Below are positions 1 through 6,272 of a stretch of 14,002 bases of DNA, piece after piece. The notes under the pieces were generated by a model. That model had not been told where the DNA came from, searched no databases, and saw nothing but the letters and a program-made list of their open reading frames with translations. Made by a program: the position numbers and the translations under genes. Within the stretch, counting starts at the first letter, position 1. The number at the start of each line of letters is the position of its first letter. This DNA is from Flavobacteriaceae bacterium (GTDB taxonomy: Bacteria; Bacteroidota; Bacteroidia; Flavobacteriales; Flavobacteriaceae): the NCBI GenBank assembly GCA_002693605.1, contig NZQO01000124.1, forward strand, positions 1-14,002. Direction: 5' to 3'.

Positions 1-1
1 G

Positions 2-922
2 AATTTTCCATTTCCCATTGAAAAAGCCACCGAATTGCTCGCGTATTGCCAGGCCGAGAACAAGGCCATAAGCCAGGTAGTACTGGAAAACGAAAAATCG
101 CTACGGCCCGAAACGGAAATAGACCAAGGGCTACAAGCCATTTGGGAAGTAATGCTGGACAGCATGTACACTGGCTGCCACACCGAGGGGATACTTCCCG
201 GAGGCCTCAAGGTGCAGCACCGCGCTTTCGATATGCATAAAAACTTGATGGGTAATGCCGCCTATAACAACCAGACCGAATGGATTTCTGCCATTAGGAG
301 CACCGAGGTTAAGTTCAGGCAAATTTTGAAATGGGTTTCCTGCTTCGCCCTGGCGGTAAATGAGGTAAACGCCTCGCTGGGCAGGGTGGTGACCGCCCCC
401 ACTAATGGAAGTGCAGGGGTCATTCCCGCCGTACTGATGTATTATATCGTCATTGAAAACCACGATGCCAATTTTGAAGACATAAAGCGCTATCTGCTCA
501 CGGCGGGCGAAATTGGCAGCCTTTTCAAGAAGGGAGCTACCATTAGCGCCGCTATGGGCGGTTGCCAAGCTGAAATAGGAGTTTCCTCTGCGATGGCGGC
601 AGGTGCGCTCACCGAATTGATGGGCGGCACGCCAGAGCAATGTTTGATGGCTTCGGAAATTTCGATGGAACACCATCTGGGCCTTACCTGCGATCCTATT
701 GCCGGCCTTGTACAAATACCCTGTATTGAACGGAATGCAATGGGCGCCATAAAGGCGATTAACGCGTGTGAAATGGCGCTCGACAGCGACCCCACCAAGG
801 CAAAAGTTCCCTTAGACAAGGTAATTGCGACGATGTGGGAGACCGCCAAGGATATGACCTCAAAATACAAGGAAACGAGCGAGGGCGGGCTCGCCGTACA
901 GGTAAATATTAGCGACTGTTAA
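2..922 (+). CDS. sdaA: L-serine ammonia-lyase, iron-sulfur type (3' part, 5' end outside window)
   Basis: Deaminates L-serine to pyruvate and ammonia in the cytoplasm using a [4Fe-4S] cluster. The reading frame is open from base 2, so the gene is cut by the window edge; 306 codons are visible, against about 455-475 aa for the single-chain family. Three cysteines fit the cluster ligands: the Cys of GGCQAE (563-565), of CDPIAG (689-691) and of PCIERN (722-724). Their spacing of 42 and 11 residues equals that of C343/C385/C396 in the Legionella enzyme, as I recall it. The last residue is also Cys (917-919, ending NISDC), matching the C-terminal tail-in-mouth cysteine that occupies the free iron site when no substrate is bound. 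The [10 protein letters not shown] and GGTPEQC segments are typical of the family. The stop lies 4 bp from the stop of the convergent NTF2-like gene, leaving no room for a separate terminator. Confidence 0.95.
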   Translation, partial: NFPFPIEKATELLAYCQAENKAISQVVLENEKSLRPETEIDQGLQAIWEVMLDSMYTGCHTEGILPGGLKVQHRAFDMHKNLMGNAAYNNQTEWISAIRSTEVKFRQILKWVSCFALAVNEVNASLGRVVTAPTNGSAGVIPAVLMYYIVIENHDANFEDIKRYLLTAGEIGSLFKKGATISAAMGGCQAEIGVSSAMAAGALTELMGGTPEQCLMASEISMEHHLGLTCDPIAGLVQIPCIERNAMGAIKAINACEMALDSDPTKAKVPLDKVIATMWETAKDMTSKYKETSEGGLAVQVNISDC

Positions 923-926
923 ACGA

Positions 927-1388
927 TTAGTTCGTGCAATCGCCCTGTCTCCTGGAATCTATGATGTGGACAATCTTCCAGCCATCTTTGAACTTGGCTA
1001 GGGTAAACGAATTGGCACCGCAGTGGCTGAAAAATCCGTTGACCCAAAATTCATAGGGGGTCCACACGTGGGCCAGATTGTCATCCAGTTGAACGGTGTA
1101 CCCTAATAGCTTTTCCTCCCATTGTTGGTCGGCAGGCCGTTTCTGGACGGCATCTACGAGATTTTGGGCAGGGCCTTCAGAAATGATCGGGGTGCCGTTT
1201 TTATCATTTTGTACGGTTTGCATCACCGCACTAGGCGCCAAGACAGATTTCATAAGTAACGTATCGCCACTGTGGAAGCCTTCAAATAAAGTATCGATTA
1301 TTCCCCTAGCTTCAACTTCAGTAAACTGCGCGAGGGAAGTAAACGTTGTAGCAATGACAAGACAGGTCGTTAGCAAGAAATTTTTCAT
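927..1388 (-). CDS. Secreted NTF2-like (SnoaL/DUF4440-type) protein
   Basis: A 153-aa protein with an N-terminal signal peptide: MKN, a hydrophobic stretch over residues 4-18 and a likely type I cleavage at SLA-Q around residues 18-20. It is therefore probably periplasmic. The mature part has the small alpha+beta NTF2-like pattern: an opening helix EARGIIDTLFEGFHSGD, then APSAVMQTV, and closing strands around HVWTPYEFWVNG and DGWKIVHIIDSRR. The family includes enzymes and ligand-binding proteins, and no catalytic set is obvious here, so the function is unknown. The ATG at 1388 is preferred because it starts exactly at the signal peptide. An ATG three codons upstream (1397) is possible. A TTG at 1418 lies inside the probable -7 promoter element and is unlikely. 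The gene diverges from panB and converges on sdaA. Confidence 0.8.
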   Translation of the reverse strand: MKNFLLTTCLVIATTFTSLAQFTEVEARGIIDTLFEGFHSGDTLLMKSVLAPSAVMQTVQNDKNGTPIISEGPAQNLVDAVQKRPADQQWEEKLLGYTVQLDDNLAHVWTPYEFWVNGFFSHCGANSFTLAKFKDGWKIVHIIDSRRQGDCTN

Positions 1389-1415
1389 AAATCGCATTTT
1401 TGGTGGTTTCAACTT

Positions 1416-1423
1416 CAAAATTA
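1416..1423 (-). promoter_or_regulatory. Putative Bacteroidota -7 element for the NTF2-like gene
   Basis: Read on the minus strand this is TAATTTTG, a perfect match to the Bacteroidota consensus TAnnTTTG. It sits about 28 bp upstream of the preferred ATG, which would give a 5' leader of roughly 20 nt. No TTG at the expected -33 spacing is clear: the nearest TTTTTTG is about 26 bp away. The call is therefore moderate. Confidence 0.4.
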
Positions 1424-1424
1424 G

Positions 1425-1432
1425 TATTTTTA
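1425..1432 (+). promoter_or_regulatory. Putative -7 element for panB
   Basis: TATTTTTA matches TAnnTTTG at 7 of 8 positions. A TTTG lies 22 bp upstream (1399-1402), inside the 17-23 bp spacing reported for flavobacterial promoters. Transcription would start near 1438, about 22 nt before the panB ATG. The element is adjacent to the divergent -7 element of the NTF2-like gene, so the two promoters probably compete for polymerase. Confidence 0.35.
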
Positions 1433-1459
1433 CTTCCTAAACTGTTACACAAAAAATAT

Positions 1460-2278
1460 ATGTCGGTCGCAAAGAGAGAATACAAGCGTATTACCACAAA
1501 AACCCTGGTAGATATGAAGAAGAAGGGGGAGCGTATTTCGATGTTAACCGCCTATGACTATACCATGGCCAAGATTGTGGACGGTGCGGGGATTGACGTA
1601 ATTTTGGTGGGCGACTCGGCATCTAATGTGATGGCGGGACACGAAACGACCCTGCCCATTACGCTAGACCAAATGATTTACCACGCCACTTCGGTAGTGC
1701 GGGCTATTGAACGGAGTTTGGTGGTAGTAGACATTCCCTTTGGAAGCTACCAGAGCGATCCGAAGGAAGCATTGCGTTCGGCCATTCGAATTATGAAGGA
1801 AAGTGGCGGGCATGCTGTAAAACTAGAGGGCGGCAAGGAAATTAAGGAATCGGTAAAACGAATCCTAAATGCCGGTATTCCGGTTATGGGCCACCTGGGC
1901 CTTACGCCACAGTCCATCTATAAATTCGGAACCTATACCGTGCGCGCTAAGGAAGAAGAAGAAGCGGACAAGCTAAAGAACGATGCCAAATTATTAGAAA
2001 AAATAGGTTGCTTTGCCATTGTCCTGGAAAAAGTTCCGGCCAAGCTTGCCGAAGAGGTTGCCAAGGAGCTTACCATACCCATAATTGGAATTGGCGCTGG
2101 CAACGGGGTAGACGGACAGGTACTCGTAACCCACGATATGGTAGGAATGACGCACGAGTTCAATCCTAGGTTTTTGCGTCGCTATCTGGACCTGTATGTT
2201 GAAATGACAGGAGCGTTCCGAAAATTTAGCGATGATGTAAAAAGTGGGGATTTCCCCAGTGATAAGGAACAATACTAA
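1460..2278 (+). CDS. panB: 3-methyl-2-oxobutanoate hydroxymethyltransferase
   Basis: Catalyses the first committed step of pantothenate synthesis: transfer of a hydroxymethyl group from 5,10-methylene-tetrahydrofolate to 2-oxoisovalerate, giving ketopantoate, in the cytoplasm. The protein has 272 aa, the usual length. Metal and active-site residues are all in place: D52 in LVGDS, D91 in DIPFGSY, K121 and E123 in KLEGG, H145 in GHLGLTPQS and the catalytic E190 in VLEKVPA. The glycine-rich GIGAG and the [10 protein letters not shown] segment follow. The chosen ATG (1460) gives [12 protein letters not shown], typical of the family; the frame stays open further upstream but only through the promoter region. 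No clear Shine-Dalgarno site; the leader is A-rich, as is common in this phylum. The pseudouridine synthase gene follows after 65 bp and may be cotranscribed. Confidence 0.96.
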   Translation: MSVAKREYKRITTKTLVDMKKKGERISMLTAYDYTMAKIVDGAGIDVILVGDSASNVMAGHETTLPITLDQMIYHATSVVRAIERSLVVVDIPFGSYQSDPKEALRSAIRIMKESGGHAVKLEGGKEIKESVKRILNAGIPVMGHLGLTPQSIYKFGTYTVRAKEEEEADKLKNDAKLLEKIGCFAIVLEKVPAKLAEEVAKELTIPIIGIGAGNGVDGQVLVTHDMVGMTHEFNPRFLRRYLDLYVEMTGAFRKFSDDVKSGDFPSDKEQY

Positions 2279-2343
2279 AATTTATCTATATTCCCTCAGC
2301 ATCTAACAATAACAAAACCCTGAGCACAAAGGAGAATTTACAG

Positions 2344-3003
2344 GTGCTCTATGAAGACAACCATATTTTGGTCGTCAATAAGCGTCCTGGTGACATCGTT
2401 CAGGGCGACAAAACCGGCGACAAGCCGCTTTCCGATATAGTGAAATCCTATATTGCCGATAAATACAATAAACCCGGGGCGGTATACCTCGGGGTGGTAC
2501 ACCGCCTGGATAGGCCTACTAGCGGTATCGTGCTCTTTGCCAAGACATCGAAAGCATTGGCAAGGCTCAACAAAATGTTCGCAAACCGTGACACCGATAA
2601 GATTTATTGGGCTATGGTTAAGAACGTACCCCCAAAACGGTCGGATAGGCTTGTGCATTACCTCGTGCGCAATTCAAAGCAGAATAAATCATATTCGCAC
2701 GAAAAGGAAGTTCCCAACGCCAAGAAGGGAATATTGAGCTATACGATACTGAAGGAATTGGACACCTATTTTCTGTTGGAGATTAACCTCGAAACGGGCC
2801 GCCACCACCAAATACGCAGTCAACTTTCTGCTATTGGCTCTCCCATAAAGGGCGATCTAAAATATGGATTCGACCGTAGCAATAAGGACGCGAGTATTCA
2901 CTTGCACGCGCGGCAGCTCACCTTACTTCACCCCGTAAAAAAGGAGAATCTTACCATTGTTGCGCCGCCACCCGACGATGCTTTATGGAACGCCTGTCTT
3001 TAA
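2344..3003 (+). CDS. RluA-family pseudouridine synthase (short form, no S4 domain)
   Basis: Isomerises a specific uridine in rRNA or tRNA to pseudouridine. The HRLDRPTSG motif carries the catalytic aspartate (D56 from the GTG start), and the TGRHHQIRSQLS motif near residues 155-170 is the other family signature. With about 219 aa and no N-terminal S4 domain it is a short RluA/RluC-type enzyme; the target uridine cannot be assigned. The GTG at 2344 has a good AAAGGAG site (2328-2334) nine bases upstream. However, the frame upstream reads like coding sequence: from a CTG at 2320 it gives LSTKENLQ joined to VLYEDNHI, and the lost residues would complete the first strand. A CTG start is thus possible, giving about 227 aa. 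The stop overlaps that of the convergent response regulator gene. Confidence 0.9.
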   Translation: MLYEDNHILVVNKRPGDIVQGDKTGDKPLSDIVKSYIADKYNKPGAVYLGVVHRLDRPTSGIVLFAKTSKALARLNKMFANRDTDKIYWAMVKNVPPKRSDRLVHYLVRNSKQNKSYSHEKEVPNAKKGILSYTILKELDTYFLLEINLETGRHHQIRSQLSAIGSPIKGDLKYGFDRSNKDASIHLHARQLTLLHPVKKENLTIVAPPPDDALWNACL

Positions 3004-3653
3004 AGCTCGACGTACTTGTGTTTTAAGGCATAGATCACCATGCCTATTCGGTTTCGCACCTTCAGTTTATTGAAAACGTCTTGTCGGTACCCATCTACGG
3101 TTTTGGGACTTAGGTTCATCTCCTTGGCGATTTCCTTATAGGTCATTTCGGTGGAAGCCAATTTCATAAAAGTAATTTCCTTTTCCTTGAACTCAGGTTG
3201 CTCCTCTTCTCTCTCCGTATGCAGGGATTGCAACAAGGTGGACGCCACCTTTTCAGAATGATAATAGCCATTCTTCACTACTTCGATAAGCGCCTCCTCG
3301 AGCTTGTCTGGATGGATGTCCTTTAGTAGGTACCCTTTGGCCCCACGGCGCAACATTTTGAGGATTACATCTTCGTCATCGTCCATTGAGAGTGCCAATA
3401 CCTTAATACTCGGATAATTTGCCGTGAGCCAGGTCAGTGTTTCATAGCCGTTCATAATGGGCATATTCACGTCTAGGAGTATGATATCTGGAATTTCAGC
3501 ATGGGCCTCTAGCTGGTGCTGTAACTCGGCACCATTGCCAACATGATACAGCACGTTAAAATTAGGAAAGGAATTTATTAATTTTTCAAGCGAACTGGCA
3601 AGCAATTTATGGTCATCGACAATTACAAGGCTGCTTGGTTTTGTTTTGGACAT
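3000..3653 (-). CDS. Response regulator, NarL/FixJ type (receiver + LuxR-type HTH)
   Basis: A 217-aa cytoplasmic transcription regulator. The receiver domain (about 7-125) has the acidic pair D13-D14, phosphoacceptor D61 in LLDVNMP, switch residue S89 in ALSMDD and K111 in GYLLKD. The LuxR-type HTH covers about 153-212 with YKEIAKEMNLSPKTVDGYR, the recognition helix lying around SPKTVDGYRQDVF. The start ATG lies 31 bp inside the end of the histidine kinase gene, in another frame, so translation is probably coupled and the two are a cognate pair. The three-gene overlap with the membrane protein upstream suggests one signalling unit. The target is unknown; the palindromic modules upstream of the operon (5557-5616) are a candidate binding site by position only. 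Confidence 0.93.
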   Translation of the reverse strand: MSKTKPSSLVIVDDHKLLASSLEKLINSFPNFNVLYHVGNGAELQHQLEAHAEIPDIILLDVNMPIMNGYETLTWLTANYPSIKVLALSMDDDEDVILKMLRRGAKGYLLKDIHPDKLEEALIEVVKNGYYHSEKVASTLLQSLHTEREEEQPEFKEKEITFMKLASTEMTYKEIAKEMNLSPKTVDGYRQDVFNKLKVRNRIGMVIYALKHKYVEL

Positions 3654-4420
3654 TGGTAGGGATATGTTAGGTTCAATTTTGTTCCGTTTCCAGGACTCGA
3701 TTTTATGGAAAAGGCCGAGTTGAGCAGTTTTGCCCGGCTCGCCATAGTGCTCATTCCAGAGCTCTCGGTGTGTAGCGAGGTATCAAACCCCACACCGTCA
3801 TCGTACGCCGAAACATGCAACTCGGTATCCTGATAGCTTAAAAATACAAATAAATTTTTAGCCCGCGAATGCTTTAGGACATTGGTAAAAAATTCCTGCA
3901 AGATTCGGAAAATGATAATCTCATCGGCATCTTGCAATGACTTTACGGTGCCTTCGTAGGTAAGTTCGGTATTCAAGAATTTAAGTCTGCTAAATCGCTC
4001 CATTTCAACCTGGAGTGATACCAAAAGACCGTTTTTTAGAACCACGTCGTTATTCAGGGTTTTGGAAAGCGACCTAATTTTCTGTACCGATTCAGCTATG
4101 ACCCCTTTCGCTTCGGCCAATTGTGGTTTTTGGGCATCGGGAGCAGTGCGCATGAGTACGTTGAGCTGAAGGTTCGCTACCGAGAGTAGCTGCCCCACAT
4201 TGTCATGAAGTTCCCAGGCAATGTTTTTGAGCGTTTGTTCCTGAATTTCGAGCTTCGATTGTGAAATTTCCTTCTCGAACGCTTGTTTCTGGACAATTTG
4301 TTTCATTATCAGCTTGTTCTTCCGTCGCTGGAAGGCAATAAAAAACACAATGAAAAGGGCCATTAAGAAGACCAGTACAATTATAAAATAGAGGATGAGG
4401 AGCCTTTCTTCCTTAGACAT
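3623..4420 (-). CDS. Sensor histidine kinase, HisKA_3 type, single transmembrane segment
   Basis: A 265-aa membrane-anchored kinase. One transmembrane helix spans about residues 7-30, followed by a basic stop (QRRKNK) and a coiled-coil region (about 38-68). The HisKA_3 dimerisation and phosphotransfer helix holds the phosphoacceptor H72 in ELHDNVGQ. The ATPase domain shows an N-box around N180 (LQEFFTNVLKHSRA), a G1 box DDGVGF at 207-212, a reduced G2 region SGMSTMASRA at 221-230 and GNGT at 244-247. There is essentially no extracytoplasmic sensor domain, so the signal probably comes from a partner, most simply the seven-helix protein whose gene overlaps the 5' end by 40 bp. The 3' end overlaps the response regulator start by 31 bp. 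Confidence 0.93.
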   Translation of the reverse strand: MSKEERLLILYFIIVLVFLMALFIVFFIAFQRRKNKLIMKQIVQKQAFEKEISQSKLEIQEQTLKNIAWELHDNVGQLLSVANLQLNVLMRTAPDAQKPQLAEAKGVIAESVQKIRSLSKTLNNDVVLKNGLLVSLQVEMERFSRLKFLNTELTYEGTVKSLQDADEIIIFRILQEFFTNVLKHSRAKNLFVFLSYQDTELHVSAYDDGVGFDTSLHTESSGMSTMASRAKLLNSAFSIKSSPGNGTKLNLTYPYQCPKQNQAAL

Positions 4421-5106
4421 ACAACAAAGCCGATTGAGTAGGTTAAATATACCAATACATTAGTAATAAACATCAGCGATCGGTACATTTCAACAAACTC
4501 CATGCCGTGGGCAGTATTGAAATATTTGCTATATATAAATAGCGGAGTATGTGTAATATACAATATAATGGCACCCACAGAGACATAAAAAGGCAATAGG
4601 GTTCGAAATTGCAGGATATCATCATTGTTCAGTAATTGATAGTAATAGAGCGAAATTGCAAGTAGTACGATGATGGTTCCGGCTATGTTCGCAAATGCCG
4701 AATAGGCGTTGAAGAACATGTCGGGATGCGCAATGAGGTTGATGGTTTCAATAATTGCAAATAAAACGGTAGGATACAATACTAGGCGCCTATGCCACTT
4801 ACTGTAGAGTTGCCGTCTAAAATACTCAATATAGAGTATGGAACTTATCAAAGTATAGATGTTAAACCACCAATAGTTCTTTTCAAAGACCGTGTTTTCC
4901 ACAAATCCGAATACCGTATAATCAGAATAATAGGCCCAGACGGCGTAAGAGCCGATAAACTCTGCCAATACCATATAACAGAGCATATACACGAAAATGC
5001 GGGCCGCAAAATCTCTAGGATTCTTCTTTAAGTAATAAAGACCTGTTAAAGCAGCGGTTAATTCTACTGCAAAGACCGGAAAGGTATAGCCAATATATTC
5101 TTCCAT
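4381..5106 (-). CDS. Seven-helix integral membrane protein, candidate sensor of the adjacent two-component pair
   Basis: A 241-aa protein without a recognised named family. Seven hydrophobic segments are visible, at about 6-26, 36-58, 78-96, 107-126, 133-155, 167-187 and 210-231, with short charged loops and a basic, Ser-rich tail (RKKGSSSS). It is rich in Tyr and Phe and has no catalytic motif I can name. Its coding sequence overlaps the kinase gene by 40 bp, an arrangement that favours fixed stoichiometry and coupled translation. Because the kinase has only one short helix, this protein is a plausible ligand- or membrane-state sensor for it; that is inference from gene order. It begins 11 bp after the stop of the 119-aa gene. 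No Shine-Dalgarno site precedes the ATG at 5106. Confidence 0.8.
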   Translation of the reverse strand: MEEYIGYTFPVFAVELTAALTGLYYLKKNPRDFAARIFVYMLCYMVLAEFIGSYAVWAYYSDYTVFGFVENTVFEKNYWWFNIYTLISSILYIEYFRRQLYSKWHRRLVLYPTVLFAIIETINLIAHPDMFFNAYSAFANIAGTIIVLLAISLYYYQLLNNDDILQFRTLLPFYVSVGAIILYITHTPLFIYSKYFNTAHGMEFVEMYRSLMFITNVLVYLTYSIGFVVCLRKKGSSSSIL

Positions 5107-5117
5107 GACTATATGGT

Positions 5118-5477
5118 TTACTCGTATTTCTTTGGAGGCCAGCCTCCCTGGTTTTGGTTGTACGGATCTATGGTATAGACGGTTTTCGAATCGTTCCCCT
5201 CCGATTCGGACGGACAGAGAAACACCGTAGCCTTACTGGATTTATCATCATCGTAGGCCGCAAAGTACAATCGGAGTCCGGGCGACGAGATGCGCTGCTT
5301 GTCCGCCTCCTCCTTCACGTATGCTATGTATTCTTCTAAATCGGGAATCGAGAAGGTGAACTCAAACGTGTCCATTTCTCCCTGTGCCCTGTCAATTTCC
5401 CTTCCTCGGGTGTCGTTCCATTTCTTTTGAATCTCTTTAGCGGCGGAGACGGTAATGCATTTCTTGGGTTTGCCCAT
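5118..5477 (-). CDS. Conserved-looking hypothetical protein (119 aa), first gene of the signalling operon
   Basis: The function is unknown. The protein is soluble, with no signal peptide or transmembrane segment. It opens MGKPKKCITVSAAKEIQ, has a predicted helix around LEEYIAYVKEEADKQ, then a beta-rich part with GLRLYFAAYDD and KATVFLCPS, and a flexible tail rich in Asn, Gln and Pro ending QGGWPPKKYE. The pattern recalls small uncharacterised flavobacterial proteins of similar length, but I cannot name a family. The ATG at 5477 is preferred; the longer frame would need a TTG at 5522 and adds a low-complexity stretch. It ends 11 bp before the seven-helix membrane protein gene on the same strand and so probably shares its transcript. 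The palindromic modules lie about 80 bp upstream of its start. Confidence 0.75.
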   Translation of the reverse strand: MGKPKKCITVSAAKEIQKKWNDTRGREIDRAQGEMDTFEFTFSIPDLEEYIAYVKEEADKQRISSPGLRLYFAAYDDDKSSKATVFLCPSESEGNDSKTVYTIDPYNQNQGGWPPKKYE

Positions 5478-5556
5478 ATTTGAAGCTGAATTGGTTATTG
5501 TTGATGGACCTAAAGTAAGCAAATAGGCAAGGCCTTACTAATCTAAACAGAAGAAA

Positions 5557-5616
5557 CAGGAAAAATCCCTATTTAAAGAAAGGGTTTTTCCCGTTCGGGA
5601 ACAGGGAAAAACCCTG
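5557..5616. repeat. Three phased, alternating GGG-A5-CCC palindromic modules; candidate operator
   Basis: Three related modules occur within 60 bp. Module 1 is AGGAAAAATCCCT (5558-5570). Module 2 is AGGGTTTTTCCC (5581-5592), in opposite orientation. Module 3 is CAGGGAAAAACCCTG (5602-5616), itself a palindrome with 5-bp arms around A5. Modules 2 and 3 are perfect 12-bp inverted repeats of each other (5581-5592 with 5604-5615) and the spacer can add GTT/AAC pairs, so one long hairpin can form. Module centres lie about 22-24 bp apart, close to two helical turns. The region lies between divergent genes, so it has no upstream transcript to terminate; a regulatory role for the signalling operon, the plus-strand orphan gene, or both is more likely than termination. 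No perfect TAnnTTTG was found beside it. The rest of the 5478-5717 gap shows nothing else clear. Confidence 0.65.
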
Positions 5617-5717
5617 TATCTAAAATTATATTCCCCTCCATAAAACAGTTAAACCACCTTAGGGAGAACGCTTAGGAACCAATACCTTTATTTACTAAAA
5701 TCTTCCGTTTAAAGTTA

Positions 5718-6263
5718 ATGTGCGCACGCAATCAAAAATCTATGCCCAGGGACAGTTCAGTACCGGTTACTAAGAAAAATCAATATTGTCATGTTGTCTC
5801 ACCTCCTATACCAAACCCACTTGGCAAAACAATCTCATCACAGTGGAAAGGGAATTCCATCACTTACATTAACCACGAAAAAAGTTATATTGTATCTGCA
5901 TATTCAGGAAAAATAGAGTCCCGGAAGGGGCCTAATTTGACCCCACAACATATTAAAACCAAAGAATTAAATAATATTATTTTAAACACTGAAAACAAGT
6001 ACATTATAGTTTTATTTTTTAATTATTTAGGCAAGCCTAAAAAGCATATAAGCTTGAAAAATAGTATCCCGGTTTTACTTCGAAAGAAGAAAATCAAAGT
6101 ATCATTCTGGACGCTGGTATTTCGTATCAAGGACCCACTAAAATTCGATTCTGAATTTCAAAAATTGGTAATCGCCCTTGCCGAATCCTCCTCTAAAAAG
6201 CAACTCTTCGAACTGATAAATTTTGGGATAAACATCCGAAAATATCGAAACAGTTCTACATAG
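5718..6263 (+). CDS. Orphan hypothetical protein (181 aa), AT-rich
   Basis: I do not recognise this protein. It is basic, rich in Lys, Ile, Asn and Ser, has no signal peptide or convincing transmembrane helix, and shows no catalytic motif. The middle (about 88-105, ENKYIIVLFFNYLGKPKK) and the part around VSFWTLVFRIKD look like buried strands, and the C-terminal third (DSEFQKLVIALAESSSKKQLFELINFG) looks helical, so it reads as a plausible folded protein rather than a chance frame. Base composition is clearly more AT-rich than in the flanking genes, especially around 5960-6060, suggesting acquired DNA or a fast-evolving gene. A weak TACCTTTA (5683-5690) matches TAnnTTTG at 7 of 8 positions. It is convergent with pxpC with a 9-bp gap. 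It could be a decayed or strain-specific gene. Confidence 0.5.
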   Translation: MCARNQKSMPRDSSVPVTKKNQYCHVVSPPIPNPLGKTISSQWKGNSITYINHEKSYIVSAYSGKIESRKGPNLTPQHIKTKELNNIILNTENKYIIVLFFNYLGKPKKHISLKNSIPVLLRKKKIKVSFWTLVFRIKDPLKFDSEFQKLVIALAESSSKKQLFELINFGINIRKYRNSST

Positions 6264-6272
6264 AACGGGCAG

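Noticed and set aside
131..870. Long open frames on the minus strand opposite the serine ammonia-lyase gene.
   Set aside because: They are shadows of a highly conserved plus-strand gene and their proteins show no family features.
2240..2262. GGGGATTTCCCC palindrome near the end of panB as another copy of the regulatory module.
   Set aside because: It lies inside coding sequence, differs in the spacer, and is a single isolated copy.
5581..5616. The long hairpin read as a rho-independent terminator.
   Set aside because: It lies between genes that diverge from it, so no upstream transcript needs ending there, and no run of T follows the stem in either direction.
6028..6060. Similarity of the segment LGKPKKHISL in the 181-aa protein to the start MGKPKKCITV of the 119-aa protein, suggesting a duplication.
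   Set aside because: The match covers about ten residues, is not extended on either side, and the DNA differs at many positions; chance is the simpler explanation.
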